Of a DNA stretch of 64,000 nt, positions 53,741-64,000 are shown piece by piece. The notes under the pieces are model-generated. The model had not been told where the DNA came from and searched no databases. It was given only the letters and a program-made list of their open reading frames with translations. The stretch is from Clitoria ternatea. Lineage: Eukaryota > Streptophyta > Magnoliopsida > Fabales > Fabaceae. The translations under genes were made by a program, and so were the position numbers. The stretch's first letter is position 1; each line of letters opens with the position of its first letter. Location of the stretch: contig CM075672.1 in assembly GCA_037962975.1 (NCBI GenBank), positions 59,838,501 to 59,902,500 on the forward strand, given 5' to 3'.

Positions 53741-54175
53741 CTTATAATGGTTATTATGGATGAAAATGATATTTTCTCTATGGGTAACAATTTATTATTG
53801 AATTCTTGAGAGATTATGAAGTATTATGGATGTTGATGAGTGTCTAATGAGTATTATACAGTTTGTGTATTTTGGTGGTGAATAATTATGAATGACTAAA
53901 TTAATATATATACATGAATGCCTTGCGGTTATTGATACATGTGGTTGAAATGGTAAATCCATGATTCTGAAAATTATTATATGTGATATGTGCCTTTGAG
54001 GACTTGTGGTTTTCCAAGTGGTTTTGGAAATTGATATATCATGGTATGTTAAATGATAAAGAGAATTAAAGGTATTCATGCATCATAAGTATTTGGACGC
54101 ACCATGGAATTTAAGGGTTCCATGATTGCCTACCCTTGTGGGGGGTTACTCTATGATGAGTTTAAGCCCTATTTT

Positions 54176-54360
54176 CGCAGGAGCCATAGAGTGTAGGGAT
54201 TCATGGTTATGCTAAGTCCTACTTGTGTACTTCAGTACTGCAGGAGCCATGAAGGTGAAGGGATTCATGGTTATGCTAATTCCTACTTGTGCACTTATTT
54301 TCGCAGGAGCCATGAAGATGTAGGGATTCATGGTTATGCTAATTCCTACTGGAGTCTCTA
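54176..54360 (+). repeat. Three 63-bp repeats with CCATGAA...TTCATGG hairpin in J 5' LTR
   Basis: Units at about 54178, 54241 and 54304 begin GCAGGAGCCATGAAG and contain GGGATTCATGGTTATGC. Arms CCATGAA (54247, 54310) pair with TTCATGG across a ten-base loop. The 3' LTR copy is at about 62793-62975. Confidence 0.85.
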
Positions 54361-54854
54361 TGAGATTTTTTTTACTGCAGTATTCCTACCAAACCAAATG
54401 GATCCAGCATGACATCATTTGACTAATTAAAGATTTATTAATTATAAATGAACTTGTTTGGCATATTCATCATATCATTATGCCTTGTTGGTTGTGTTTA
54501 TACAATTTTATTTATTTTATATTTATTCTATATTCTGTCTCACTCTTACATTAATTTTTGTAGTGAATGCTACACAGAATGAAGAGTGATGCCATGAATG
54601 GAGTTTACGTGAATTATTGCTTGGAATTTGACTTTATTTTAATTTGATGGGTTATAATAATATAATGTTTCATGTACTGTATTTTTCTAAATCGTTTCTC
54701 TATATAAATATTTCATGACTTTAATTATTCACGACTAGTATGTATAATAATATTCCGTATTTTTCAACTTTTACATGACTTATTACAATTTCAAAAATGA
54801 TTTTTTTAAAACGCGAAAAATTTATTCGGGAAATTACTAAGGACGTCACATTGG

Positions 54855-54866
54855 TGGTATCAGAGC
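54855..54866 (+). other. Primer binding site of J (initiator tRNA-Met)
   Basis: TGGTATCAGAGC, an exact match to the usual plant chromovirus primer site, four bases inside the LTR. Confidence 0.93.
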
Positions 54867-55104
54867 ATTTTCAAAAATTCAGGACCAATTGCTATGACAT
54901 GTATTGATTCTTGATATACTATGTGGATTGTTTGATTACTTGTGCCTAACTGATATATTATGAAATGATTTGTTTGATTACTGTTTGATAATATGATAAA
55001 TGTGTTATACAATTTATTGCTTAACTGATAACTGTAGAATACTTATAGTTATGTTGTAATATATTTTCCCTTAGAATTAGTATAAACCAAACTACTAATG
55101 TTGG
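54867..55104 (+). other. Leader of J
   Basis: AT-rich non-coding sequence between primer site and gag. Unlike E and K it does not carry the GACCAAAAGG...GTGTAAGCGG leader block. Confidence 0.7.
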
Positions 55105-55990
55105 ATGGCAAGAAACAATAACAACGACATGGCAGCTGCATTCAACCGCTTGGCTAAAGCCATAGAAAGACAAAATCAACTGAGAAGTACTGGAGGACTT
55201 CACGGGCTAGATCACTTCTTAAAAAGGAAGCCATCACAATTCAAAGGAGGCTACAATCCAGAGGGAGTGTATCTATGGGTCAAGGAAATGGAACGCATCT
55301 TTCGAGCTTTGCCCTGCACAGAATGGGAAAAGGTGGAGTATGCCACCTATATGATGGTTGAAGAAGCTGAAAACTAGTGGATCCATGCCAGAATTCGTAT
55401 GATCGAGACTGACAGACCTTTGGACTGGGTCAACTTCAAAGACTGTTTCCTGGAGAAATATTTTCCAGCGAGTGTGAAAAGCCGAAAAGAGCTGGAATTT
55501 ATGGAGCTGAAATAAGGCTCAATGTCTGTTGGTGAGTATGCTATGAAATTTAAGGAATTATCTCTCTTTTACCCTCCTTCTCAACAAGCTGGTGCTGAAG
55601 CCTCAAAATGTGTCAAATTCGAGAACGGGCTGAATCTTGAAATCAAAGAGGCTATCGGGTATCAAGAAATTCGGAGTTTCCCCATCTTGATTAATAAATG
55701 CCAAATTTTTGAAGAAAATCACCAAGCCAGATTGGCACAAGAAAAGGCCAATAGACAACTGAGACCTCAACCCGTTGCCTTTAAAAGGAGAGGATCATTC
55801 TATCCAAGTCGTTTCAAAGGAGGATCATCATCATCATCTTCTGAGAGACGTAACAATATAAGGTGTCTTAAGTGCAGAGGTAATCATCATATACGTGATT
55901 GTAACAGACGTCTTGAAGATGTCACTTGCTATCGTTGTAATCAGAAAGGTCACATCAGTCCAAATTCCCTTAGAACCGCCACAACAACAA
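55105..55990 (+). pseudogene. gag: Gag of J, broken
   Basis: Starts MARNNNNDMAAAFNRLAKAI. The gag fold follows: LDHFLKRKPSQFKGGYNPEG, MERIFRALPC, LEKYFPASVKSRKELEFMEL, CVKFENGLNLEIKEA. A Ser run leads to the zinc knuckles CLKCRGNHHIRDC and CYRCNQKGH. TAG at 55375 and TAA at 55513 interrupt one frame; in E the first position is Trp and the second Gln. A frameshift near 55967 destroys the last Cys of the second knuckle and shifts into the protease frame. Close in layout to the gag of E. Confidence 0.9.
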
Positions 55991-56096
55991 CAACACTATG
56001 AATCATCAAAAAGGTTCCAACTATTAGGGAGGTAGTGGAGGAAACACATGTGCTGATCAACCTCCAAGACAGAATAAGGGATCAACAGACCAAAGA

Positions 56097-58142
56097 TTGC
56101 AGTCGGCAACAGGAAGAGTCTTTGCCATCAGTGGTTCAGAGGCAGACCAAGCAGACGATCTTGTGCAAAGTAAGTGTGAGATCAATGGTACTATTTTATC
56201 TATGTTGTTTGATTCTGGTGCTACTCATTCTTTTATTTCTGAGGAGTGTGTCAGACGTCTTCAATTACCTGTGAAGTCTATGATATATGATCTGACTGTT
56301 TCCACTCCTACCGGTACACAACTTAGGACTACTAAGGTGTGTAGCGATTGTTCTGTTCTCATAGAAGGTAGAAATTTTCTTGTCGATCTTGTTTGTTTAC
56401 CTTTGAAGGATCTGGAAGTAATTCTAGGGATGAACTGGTTATCAGCGAATCAAGTCTTGGTGGATTATCATAACAAGACCGTGATATTTCCATCAGAAGA
56501 AAATCTTATTTTTGACAATCTTAAGATTTTTGCCTTACAAGGTGAAATTCAATTATTTACCTTGTTTATTCTTTCCAAAGGAGATGGTGAATCTAAAGCA
56601 ATCGAGATGCCAGTTGTTTCTAAATTCCCTGAAGTATTTCCCGAGTATGTCTCAAGTTTATCTCCAGAACGTGAGATAGAATTCTCAATTGATTTAATTC
56701 CAGGAGCAGAACCAGTATCTAAGGCCCCATATCGTATGTCACCTATTGAACTGGCAGAACTAAAGAAGAAAATTGAGGAGTTGTTGGAGAAACGTTTCAT
56801 CAGGCCTAGTGTGTCACCATGGGGAGCGCCAGTATTACTTGTCAAGAAGAAAGATGGAAGCATGAGATTATGTGTAGATTATCGTCAGTTGAACAAATTG
56901 ATGGTGAAGAATAGATATCCTTTGCCCAGAATTGATGATTTGATAGATCAATTGAGAGGTGCTACTGTATTTTCCAAGATTGATCTACGATTGGGATACC
57001 ATCAGATTCGTGTCAAGTCTGAGGATATTCCGAAGACAGCCTTTAGAACATGCTATGGTCATTACGAGTATCTTGTGATGCCCTTCGGAGTAACCAATGC
57101 TCCAGCTGTGTTCATGGATTACATGAATCGAGTGTTTCATTCATACTTGGATCAGTTTGTTATTATTTTTATTGATGACATTCTGATTTATTCTAAGACA
57201 TGGGAAGAGCATGAAAAGTATCTTAGAGTGGTATTGCAGATCCTGAAAGAGAAGCAGTTGTATGCTAAGTTATCTAAATGTGAATTCTGGTTGAAAGAGG
57301 TAAAGTTGCTAGGCCATGTAATCTCAAGCGAAGGAGTGTCTGTGGACCCTTCTAAAATAGAAGCTGTAACAAACTGGGAGAGACCTACTTCAGTCACTGA
57401 AATACGAAGCTTCCTAGGGTTAGCTGGTTATTATCGGAGATTCATCGAGGGGTTTTCTCGAATTGCCCTACCAATGACTCGTCTAACCCGAAAGAATCAA
57501 CCTTTTGTTTGGACTCCAGAGTGTGAGAAAAGTTTCCAGGAACTAAAAACGAAGCTTACATCTGCTCCAGTTTTAACTTTGCCTAATCCACAAGAAGACT
57601 TTGTGGTTTATTGCGATGCTTCTAAGATGGTCTTAGGTTGTGTTTTGATGCAACAACGGAAGGTGGTTGCCTATGCTTCTAGAAAGTTGAGACCACATGA
57701 GATAAACTACTCGACGCATGATCTAGAATTGGCAGCAGTGGTATTTGCTCTGAAAATCTGGAGACACCATTTGTATAGAGTCAAGTTTGAAGTGTTCAGC
57801 GACCACAAGAGCTTAAAGTATTTGTTTGATCAGAAGGAATTGAACATGAGGCAGTGTAGGTGGATGGAGTTTCTTAAAGATTATGATTTTGATTTGAAGT
57901 ACCATCCAGGAAAAGCAAATGTGGTAGCAGATGCACTTAGTAGGAAATTCATTCATATGGCATCCTTAATGGTAAAAGAGATGGAGATGATAGAACAGTT
58001 CAGAGATATAAACTTGGGTGTGGAGTTGAAATCTTCAAAAAGTATGACTTTGGGAACTTTGAAGATAACCAATGATTTTCTGAAGCTGATAGGTGAAAGG
58101 CAAACAGAGGACTTACAATTACAGGAGTTGAGAGAGTTGTAG
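56097..58142 (+). CDS. pol: Protease-RT-RNase H segment of J
   Basis: A 681-codon open frame. Protease FDSGATHSFI lies at about 56207; LGMNWLSANQVLVD follows. Reverse transcriptase has SPWGAPVLLVKKKDGSMRL, DYRQLNK and FIDDILIYSK (FIDD at about 57170). RNase H has YCDASKMVLGCVL, STHDLELAAVVFALKIW, FSDHKSLKYLFDQ and VVADALSRK, so all acidic residues are kept. It ends at TAG 58140 where coding continues in frame into integrase. The ATG is internal to the ancestral polyprotein and not a true start. Highly similar to the same region of E, but a different family by LTR and leader. Confidence 0.93.
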   Translation: MQSATGRVFAISGSEADQADDLVQSKCEINGTILSMLFDSGATHSFISEECVRRLQLPVKSMIYDLTVSTPTGTQLRTTKVCSDCSVLIEGRNFLVDLVCLPLKDLEVILGMNWLSANQVLVDYHNKTVIFPSEENLIFDNLKIFALQGEIQLFTLFILSKGDGESKAIEMPVVSKFPEVFPEYVSSLSPEREIEFSIDLIPGAEPVSKAPYRMSPIELAELKKKIEELLEKRFIRPSVSPWGAPVLLVKKKDGSMRLCVDYRQLNKLMVKNRYPLPRIDDLIDQLRGATVFSKIDLRLGYHQIRVKSEDIPKTAFRTCYGHYEYLVMPFGVTNAPAVFMDYMNRVFHSYLDQFVIIFIDDILIYSKTWEEHEKYLRVVLQILKEKQLYAKLSKCEFWLKEVKLLGHVISSEGVSVDPSKIEAVTNWERPTSVTEIRSFLGLAGYYRRFIEGFSRIALPMTRLTRKNQPFVWTPECEKSFQELKTKLTSAPVLTLPNPQEDFVVYCDASKMVLGCVLMQQRKVVAYASRKLRPHEINYSTHDLELAAVVFALKIWRHHLYRVKFEVFSDHKSLKYLFDQKELNMRQCRWMEFLKDYDFDLKYHPGKANVVADALSRKFIHMASLMVKEMEMIEQFRDINLGVELKSSKSMTLGTLKITNDFLKLIGERQTEDLQLQELREL

Positions 58143-59505
58143 GTGAACGGAAAGGATATGGGATTACAAAAAGGATCAGATGGAATTTGGAGAATCAGAA
58201 GCAGAATTTGTGTACCAGATGATATTAATCTAAGAAGAACAATCCTAGAAGAAGCGCATAAAAGTATGTTGAGCATTCATCCTGGATCAACTAAGATGTA
58301 TCAAGACCTGAAGAAAAGCTTTTGGTGGCTAAGGATGAAGAAAGAAATAGTTGAATATGTGTCTTCATGTCTGGTGTGTCAAAAAGCCAAAGTGGAACAT
58401 CAAAAGCCATCTGGTGAACTACAACCATTGGAGATTCCTGTCTGGAAATGGGATGACATTTCAATGGACTTTGTGTCAGGTTTACCAAGGACACGTTCAG
58501 GAAATAATGTAATCTGGGTTATTGTAGACAGATTGACTAAGTCTGCTCACTTCCTTCCAATGAATATGAAGAATTCTCTACAAAAGTTGGCACAATTATA
58601 TGTGAAAGAGATCGTGAGACTTCATGGTGTACCATCCAGTATTGTGTCAGATAGAGATCCGAGGTTCACTTCCTGATTCTGGGGAAGCTTGCATCAGGAG
58701 TTGGGTTCGAGACTTCGATTAAGTTCAGCTTACCGTCCCCAAACAGATGGATAGTCAGAGCGTACCATACAAAGTTTGGAAGACTTACTGCGATCTTATG
58801 TACTTGAACATGGTGGTAGTTGGGAGCAGTTTCTTCCACTGATTGAATTCACATATAACAATAGTTACCATAGTAGTATTGGTATGGCTCCATTTGAGGC
58901 ATTATATGGTAGAAAGTGTCGAACGCCCCTTTGTTGGTTAGAAACTGGAGAAAGTTTGGCATTAGGACCTGAAATTGTGTAGCAGACTACTGAAACAAAT
59001 AGAAGTAATCAGAGAGAAGATGAAGGCATCCCAAGATAGACAGAAACACTATTATGATAAAAGAAGGAAACCACTTGAATTTCAAGTTGGTGATCATGTA
59101 TTTTTGAAGGTTTCACCTCACAAGGGGATTGGCCGAGCATTGAAGAGTAAGAAGTTAAGTCCAAGGTTCATTGGACCATATGAAATTCTAAAGAAGATTG
59201 GTACAGTGGCGTATCAGATTGCACTTCCTCCTCATCTTGCAAATTTGCATAATGTGTTTCATGTATCACAATTGAGGAAGTATGTACAAGACCCCACACA
59301 TGTGATTGCTAATGATGATGTTGAAGTTAGAGAAAATCTGACCATCCCTACAGAACCCACACAGATCATAGAAAGGTCGATTAAACACCTGAGAAACAAG
59401 AATGTACCATTGGTGAAGGTTGCATGGAAACAAGGAAATGATGTAACTCTGACTTGGGAGCGTGAAGATGCTATGAGGACGCAATATCCAGAATTGTTTC
59501 ACTGA
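58143..59505 (+). pseudogene. int: Integrase and chromodomain of J, broken
   Basis: In order: zinc region (LEEAHKSMLSIHPGSTKM, CLVCQKAKVEH), core with SMDFVSGLPRTRSG, IVSDRDPRFTS, QTDG and SERTIQSLEDLL, then GPY module (LSPRFIGPYEILKKIG, FHVSQLRKYVQDP) and chromodomain-like tail (IIERSIKHLRNKNVPLVKVA, TWEREDAMRTQYPELFH). Stops at 58674 (TGA), 58752 (TAG) and 58980 (TAG) share one frame; a one-base shift near 58990 puts the tail (58975-59505) in another. Not functional. Confidence 0.92.
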
Positions 59506-59544
59506 GGAGTGCGTTATGTTAAATTTCGAGGACGAAATTTTTAT

Positions 59545-59558
59545 TAGGGTGGGAGAAA
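59545..59558 (+). other. Polypurine tract of J
   Basis: TAGGGTGGGAGAAA-type tract directly before the 3' LTR, preceded by TTTCGAGGACGAAATT. Confidence 0.88.
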
Positions 59559-62500
59559 TGTAACATCCTGTTTTTAATAATAGTCCCATTTTATAAATTA
59601 TGAGGTATAGAAGGTCTGTAAGTAATAATCAATGAATAAAACATCCAGTGGATGGCTTGTATTACTTCAAAAATTCCATTTTTGGAGTATAATTATGGAA
59701 TTTATATAGACCTTTAGATATAATATTCTTTTTCCGAGTGGAAATGCCTTAGAAAGAACTGTCCGAGTGAAAAAGGGACTCTATTCCGAGTGAAAATTTG
59801 AAATTTCCGAGTGAAGTTGTATTTTTCGAGTGGAACATGGCCGAGAGGGTTTATTCCGAGTGGAATTTTTGCCCCAGAGACACTTATGTGTGAAGTGGGA
59901 CTGATAGAACCACTTCTGGGTGAGAGAATCCGAGTGACTCACTTTGGAGTGACTCACTGCCGAGTCAAATGCCTTCAAATGACTCATTTCCAAGTCAATT
60001 ATCTCTGAATGACTCATTTCCGAGTCAAATATCTCAGAAAGACTCATTTCCGAGTCAAGTATTTTTCCAGTGACTCGTTTCTGAGTCAATCATGGTTAAA
60101 CATTGCAATTCTAAACAAAAATTCACTGAGTGCCTTCATTTTTTAGCGAAGTACAGAGGAAAATGTATTTCCGAGTGGTAGGGTTCCGACTGGGGACACA
60201 CGGTGTATGATTGTCCAGATGTACACTGGAATAATTTCGTGTGAGTGAGGAAGAAAAGAGGTCAGCTTTGGGAATGAGATTCCGAGTGAGTGAACAACTA
60301 TGGGGAGAATCAGTTTCTGAAAAGTTTTATCGAGTGGAACCGTGTGTGTGGAGACTCGGATTTGGAATGAGGAACTGAGTGTTGAAGAATGAGTGAAAGA
60401 GGACTCAGTTTGGATTACTCTGCCGAGAGAAGAACGGAATGAATGATGGGTCAGTAAGGATTATTTTGTTGGGTGACAAACTTGAGTGCATGAGTCGGTT
60501 TCAGAGGAGTTCTACCGAGCAGAAACCTAAGAGTTGGGAATCGGTTTTAATTGATTTCACCGAGTGGATAGTCGAATGGAATAAGTCAGCTTTGAGGTAA
60601 TTCACCGAGTGAGAACTGATTAGGAGTTGAGTCGGTGTTGTAATGAATTGCCCAGTGAGAACCGATCAGGTATTGAATCGGATTTAGAATAAATAGCTGA
60701 GTGATAGACTACGTAAGTATGAGTTGGCTTAGGAATGATTTGGTTTGAAATTGTCGAGAGAGAGACTGATTGAGAGCTGACTCGGTTTCAAGAGGTTCTG
60801 CCGAGTGAGAATCTGAGAGCTTTGAGTCGGTCTGGATTAAGTTGTTGTGTGGAAACCGAGTGGATGAAAGATCGGTTTTGAGGAATGAAGACCTCTGGTC
60901 GGATTTCGCTTAAGCGAATGAATTCCTCGCTTAAGCAAGTGAAGAGTGGAATAAGTGAGGCTTGTGTGTCTCGCTCAAGCCAGTCGGAATTCACTTGAGC
61001 GAAACTCCCTTCTGCCAGTGCAATGTATGGCACTCGCTCAAGTGAGAGAGGATTTCGCTTGAGCGAGAAGGACTCGGATTTCTTCTCTTCACGTTATTGA
61101 CAATTTCCAGTAGGCATATATGCTGACTGGGTAGAATTCCAGTCGGTTTAGAGGCTGAACGAGTGGAATTTCAGTCGGTATTTAGTGTTAGAATTAACTT
61201 TTGACTCCAATTTTGTCCTCTTATGCATATTTTAATATATCTGATCCAATTATTCACCCTAGTGTGTGGACGGCCAGAAGTGGACATTATAGAGCTCACT
61301 TTCTTATCTCAACCTCCATTATTTTTCCACAATCAATCCATTAACAGCCCACTAAAAATCCACTCACGAGGATGATGTTCCCCACTTGTCTTTGCATTAT
61401 TAACACTGCCTCTGTTAAGACCAGAACTCCTGAGAACAAAGTCAGTAAATCTTCTTCCTCTCTTTTACTCTTCTCCATCAAGGCCCTTCGATCTGAAGCT
61501 AGGACAGCAAGGAGACCATTTTCAATCAGCCAACTATCTTCAATCCAAGTAAGAGGGGACAGGGTTGTGAATAATTATGAAATGGGTAGAATTGTATGCT
61601 GTTCTAGGATTCCAGTTTTATTTTCGTATCTTGTTGCTCAATTTTGAAGCTAGAAACATATGAAATTGATTCTAACTTCTGAATCAAAGTTGTAGATCTT
61701 TTTGTTATGTGAATTTTGAGACCTGAATCAATTGATTTGGATATGTATAGCAAAAGTTATAGCCAAAATACTACAGCATGTCCATGTGGAATATTTATCC
61801 TATGTTTTGTGTATATATTAATATTCTGGGAATTATACATGCATAATCAGCCTTTGATGTCTTCATAAAAGTTGTATATAATTGTGTTAGGGATCTATTA
61901 AAAGTGGTTTCAAGTTTAAAAGATGCTTGTACCTCTAGATACGCCCAAAATACAGAAGTATGTTCATGATACAAATCTGTTAACAATGAAATACGAATTT
62001 TATTTTTAAAACTGGGAATTTTATGGTGGGAATTAGTGATCGGTGTCTTCATGAAAGTTGTAGATAATTGCATTAAAAGTAATTTAGAACTAGTGCCATG
62101 CCAAAAGTATTTTTTTAGCTCCATAAACGTTGAGAATACTAACATATGTACGTTTTGAAAACTCTTTTTGAGGCAGTTTTGTATTCTTTGAATAAGAGGT
62201 ATTTCTATTTGGAATTTGGATTTATGGTCTTCATGAAAGTTGTAGATAATTTTATTATTGAACTACAGAAAGTGGAATCACTTGAAAAGGTTTTGATTTG
62301 CTCATGTTATGGTTGTTTTACTAATGTATGTCGCTGTTGGAAATGCTGAAATTTACTTATAATGGTTATTATGGATGAAAATGATATTTTCTCTATGGGT
62401 AACAATTTATTATTGAATTCTTGAGAGATTATGAAGTATTATGGATGTTGATGAGTGTCTAATGAGTATTATACAGTTTGTGTATTTTGGTGGTGAATAA

Positions 62501-63465
62501 TTATGAATGACTAAATTAATATATATACATGAATGCCTTGCGGTTATTGATACATGTGGTTGAAACGGTAAATCCATGATTCTGAAAATTATTATATGTG
62601 ATATGTCCCTTTGAGGACTTGTGGTTTTCCAAGTGGTTTTGGAAATTGATATATCATGGTATGTTAAATGATAAAGAGAATTAAAGGCATTCATGCATCA
62701 TAAGCATTTGGACGCACCATGGAATTTAGGGGTTCCATGATTGCCTACCCTGGTGGGGGGTTATTCTATGATGAGTTTAAGCCCTATTTTCGCAGGAGCC
62801 ATGGAGTGTAGGGATTCATGGTTATGCTAAGTCCTACTCTTGTACTTCGGTACTGCAGGAGCCATGAAGGTGTAGGGATTCATGGTTATGCTAATTCCTA
62901 CTTGTGCACTTATTTTCGTAGGAGCCATGAAGATGTAGGGATTCATGGTTATGCTAATTCCTACTGGAGTCTCTATGAGATTTTTTTACTGTAGTATTCC
63001 CACCAAACCAAATGGATCCAGCATGACATCATTTGACTAATTAAAGATTTATTAATTATAAATGAACTTGTTTGGCATATTCATCATATCATTATGCCTT
63101 GTTGGTTGTGTTTGTACAATTTTATTTATTTTATATTTATTCTATATTCTGTCTCACTCTTACATTAATTTTTATAGTGAATACTACGCAGAATGAAGAG
63201 TGATGCAATGAATGGAGTTTACATGAATTATTGCTTGGAATTTGACTTTATTTTAATTTGATGGGTTGTAATAATATAATGTTTCATGTACTGTATTTTT
63301 CTAAATCGTTTCCTCTATATAAATATTTCATGACTTTAATTATTCACGACTTGTATGTATAATAATATTCCGCATTTTTCAACTTTTACATGACTTATTA
63401 CAATTTCAAAAATGATTTTTTTAAAACGCGAAAAATTTATTCTGGAAATTACTAAGGACGTCACA
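59559..63465 (+). repeat. 3' LTR of J (3907 bp)
   Basis: An uninterrupted copy that shows the empty site of K. Contains the 30-bp hairpin array (59950-60088), CCGAGTG words (59735-59935 and 60167-60890), palindromes (60897-61071), 183-bp repeats (61675-62345) and 63-bp repeats (62793-62975). Ends GGACGTCACA. Confidence 0.95.
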
Positions 63466-63470
63466 CATGG
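63466..63470. repeat. Target-site duplication of J, right copy (catgg)
   Basis: Repeats 40607-40611. Confidence 0.9.
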
Positions 63471-64000
63471 GGTACTCCCTTCATAGTCCCGTAAGACCAA
63501 TTTCATTTCCACATACTAGTGATCGCAACCACCTTCATCATGCCACATTGGTTTCCCACCACGCATGGGGTACTCTCTTTATAGAATCCCACAAAATCTT
63601 TCTCATTTCAATATACTGGTGATTGCAACCATGTTCATCATTCTCAATATATTGGTAATCACAACCACCTTCGTTCATTCATATATTGGTTTCCCACCAC
63701 GCATGTTGTACTCCCTCTCATATAGTCCTGCAAGACTTTCATCATTGTGATCGCAACCACATATTCAATGTTATGCCATGCCATGAATGCAAAATGCAAT
63801 AACGCATATGCCAAATCTTAACCTCGCAAAGATTCCTCACCCTCTTATTTAGGGGTATATTATATATTTAGTTTGTCATAATTGGCATACAATTAATCAT
63901 AATGCCCCTCAAGGCTCTACATTCATATTTACATCAAACCACGCATGGTAATCAAAAGCATATCAAGCATCATAGCATTAATCCACGCATGGAAATCAAT
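63471..64000 (-). repeat. Element I, LTR part 2, with tandem array
   Basis: It continues the array broken by J: CACGCATGGGGTACTCTC near 63560, CACGCATGTTGTACTCCC near 63700, with GTGATCGCAACCAC words between (to about 63760). The rest, to the window edge, is AT-rich without genes. The ATTTAGGGGTATATTATATA block at about 63847 and the ACGCATGG words near 63945 and 63984 suggest the LTR goes on. Confidence 0.6.

Larger units (their letters stand above)
51538..54850 (+). repeat. 5' LTR of J, part 2
   Basis: It continues from 41205 and ends GGACGTCACA. Order of blocks: CCGAGTG words (51550-52260), CGCTTAAGCG palindromes (52290-52465), four 183-bp repeats (53066-53740), three 63-bp hairpin repeats (54176-54360). 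No gene. The ORF 52759-53034 is matched in the 3' LTR and lies in LTR sequence. Confidence 0.94.
40612..63465 (+). mobile_element. Element J: full-length chromovirus, interrupted by K
   Basis: LTRs start TGTAACATCC and end GGACGTCACA. Once K is removed the 5' LTR is 3907 bp, the same length as the 3' LTR. The interior (54851-59558) has an initiator-Met primer site, gag, pol, chromodomain and polypurine tract. At least five in-frame stops and two frameshifts disable it. It is about 12.5 kb without K. Confidence 0.94.

Overview
This window reads as plant heterochromatin, probably from a eudicot. It consists almost entirely of nested LTR retrotransposons, and I found no host protein gene, tRNA, rRNA or CRISPR array. 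The plant assignment rests on Ty3/gypsy clades that are plant-specific in this form: Athila-type elements primed by tRNA-Asp, chromodomain (Tekay/Del-like) elements primed by initiator tRNA-Met, and a Tat/Ogre-type remnant with a second RNase H. I suspect a legume from general impression only and cannot show it.

Layout, left to right. (A) 1-3306, minus strand: the gag and 5' LTR of an Athila-like element cut by the window edge. (C) 3390-5718 plus 28086 to about 29950: an old chromovirus 3' end (integrase, chromodomain, 3' LTR), split by D. (D) 5719-28080, plus strand: a full-length Athila-like element with TSD atatg. Its gag-pol is a single frame with three stops. Its 5' LTR is split by E. 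(E) 6097-16073, minus strand: a young chromovirus with TSD aatac and two 2611-bp LTRs that look identical. It has a nearly complete gag-pol broken by one frameshift. (F) about 29950-30353 plus 36846-39349: a decayed Tat/Ogre pol followed by nine tandem hairpin repeats. It is split by (G) 30354-36840, a solo LTR (TSD catgt), which is itself split by (H) 30921-33957, another solo LTR (TSD cacag). (I) 39350-40611 plus 63471-64000: a minus-oriented LTR that holds a roughly 90-bp tandem array. It is split by (J) 40612-63465, a full-length but broken chromovirus (TSD catgg). The 5' LTR of J is split by (K) 41206-51532, a non-coding LARD-like element (TSD gaagt) with 3.2-kb LTRs.

The elements work as parasites of one another. 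E and J carried the enzymes (protease, reverse transcriptase, RNase H, integrase with chromodomain). K has no gag or pol but keeps an E-like primer site, leader start and polypurine tract, so it was probably mobilised in trans by an E-like relative. G and H are recombination scars.

The most unusual signal lies below the gene level. Several unrelated LTRs contain arrays of very short, near-perfect inverted repeats. In G, K and C there is a series of mini-hairpins with different arms around a constant three-base loop, and the arms change together between elements. The Tat tandem repeat carries a hairpin whose arms also co-vary between copies. Two short vocabularies, CCGAGTG(A/G) and the palindrome family CGCTYRAGCG, recur in LTRs of Athila, Tat and chromovirus clades alike. 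These are reported as separate findings.
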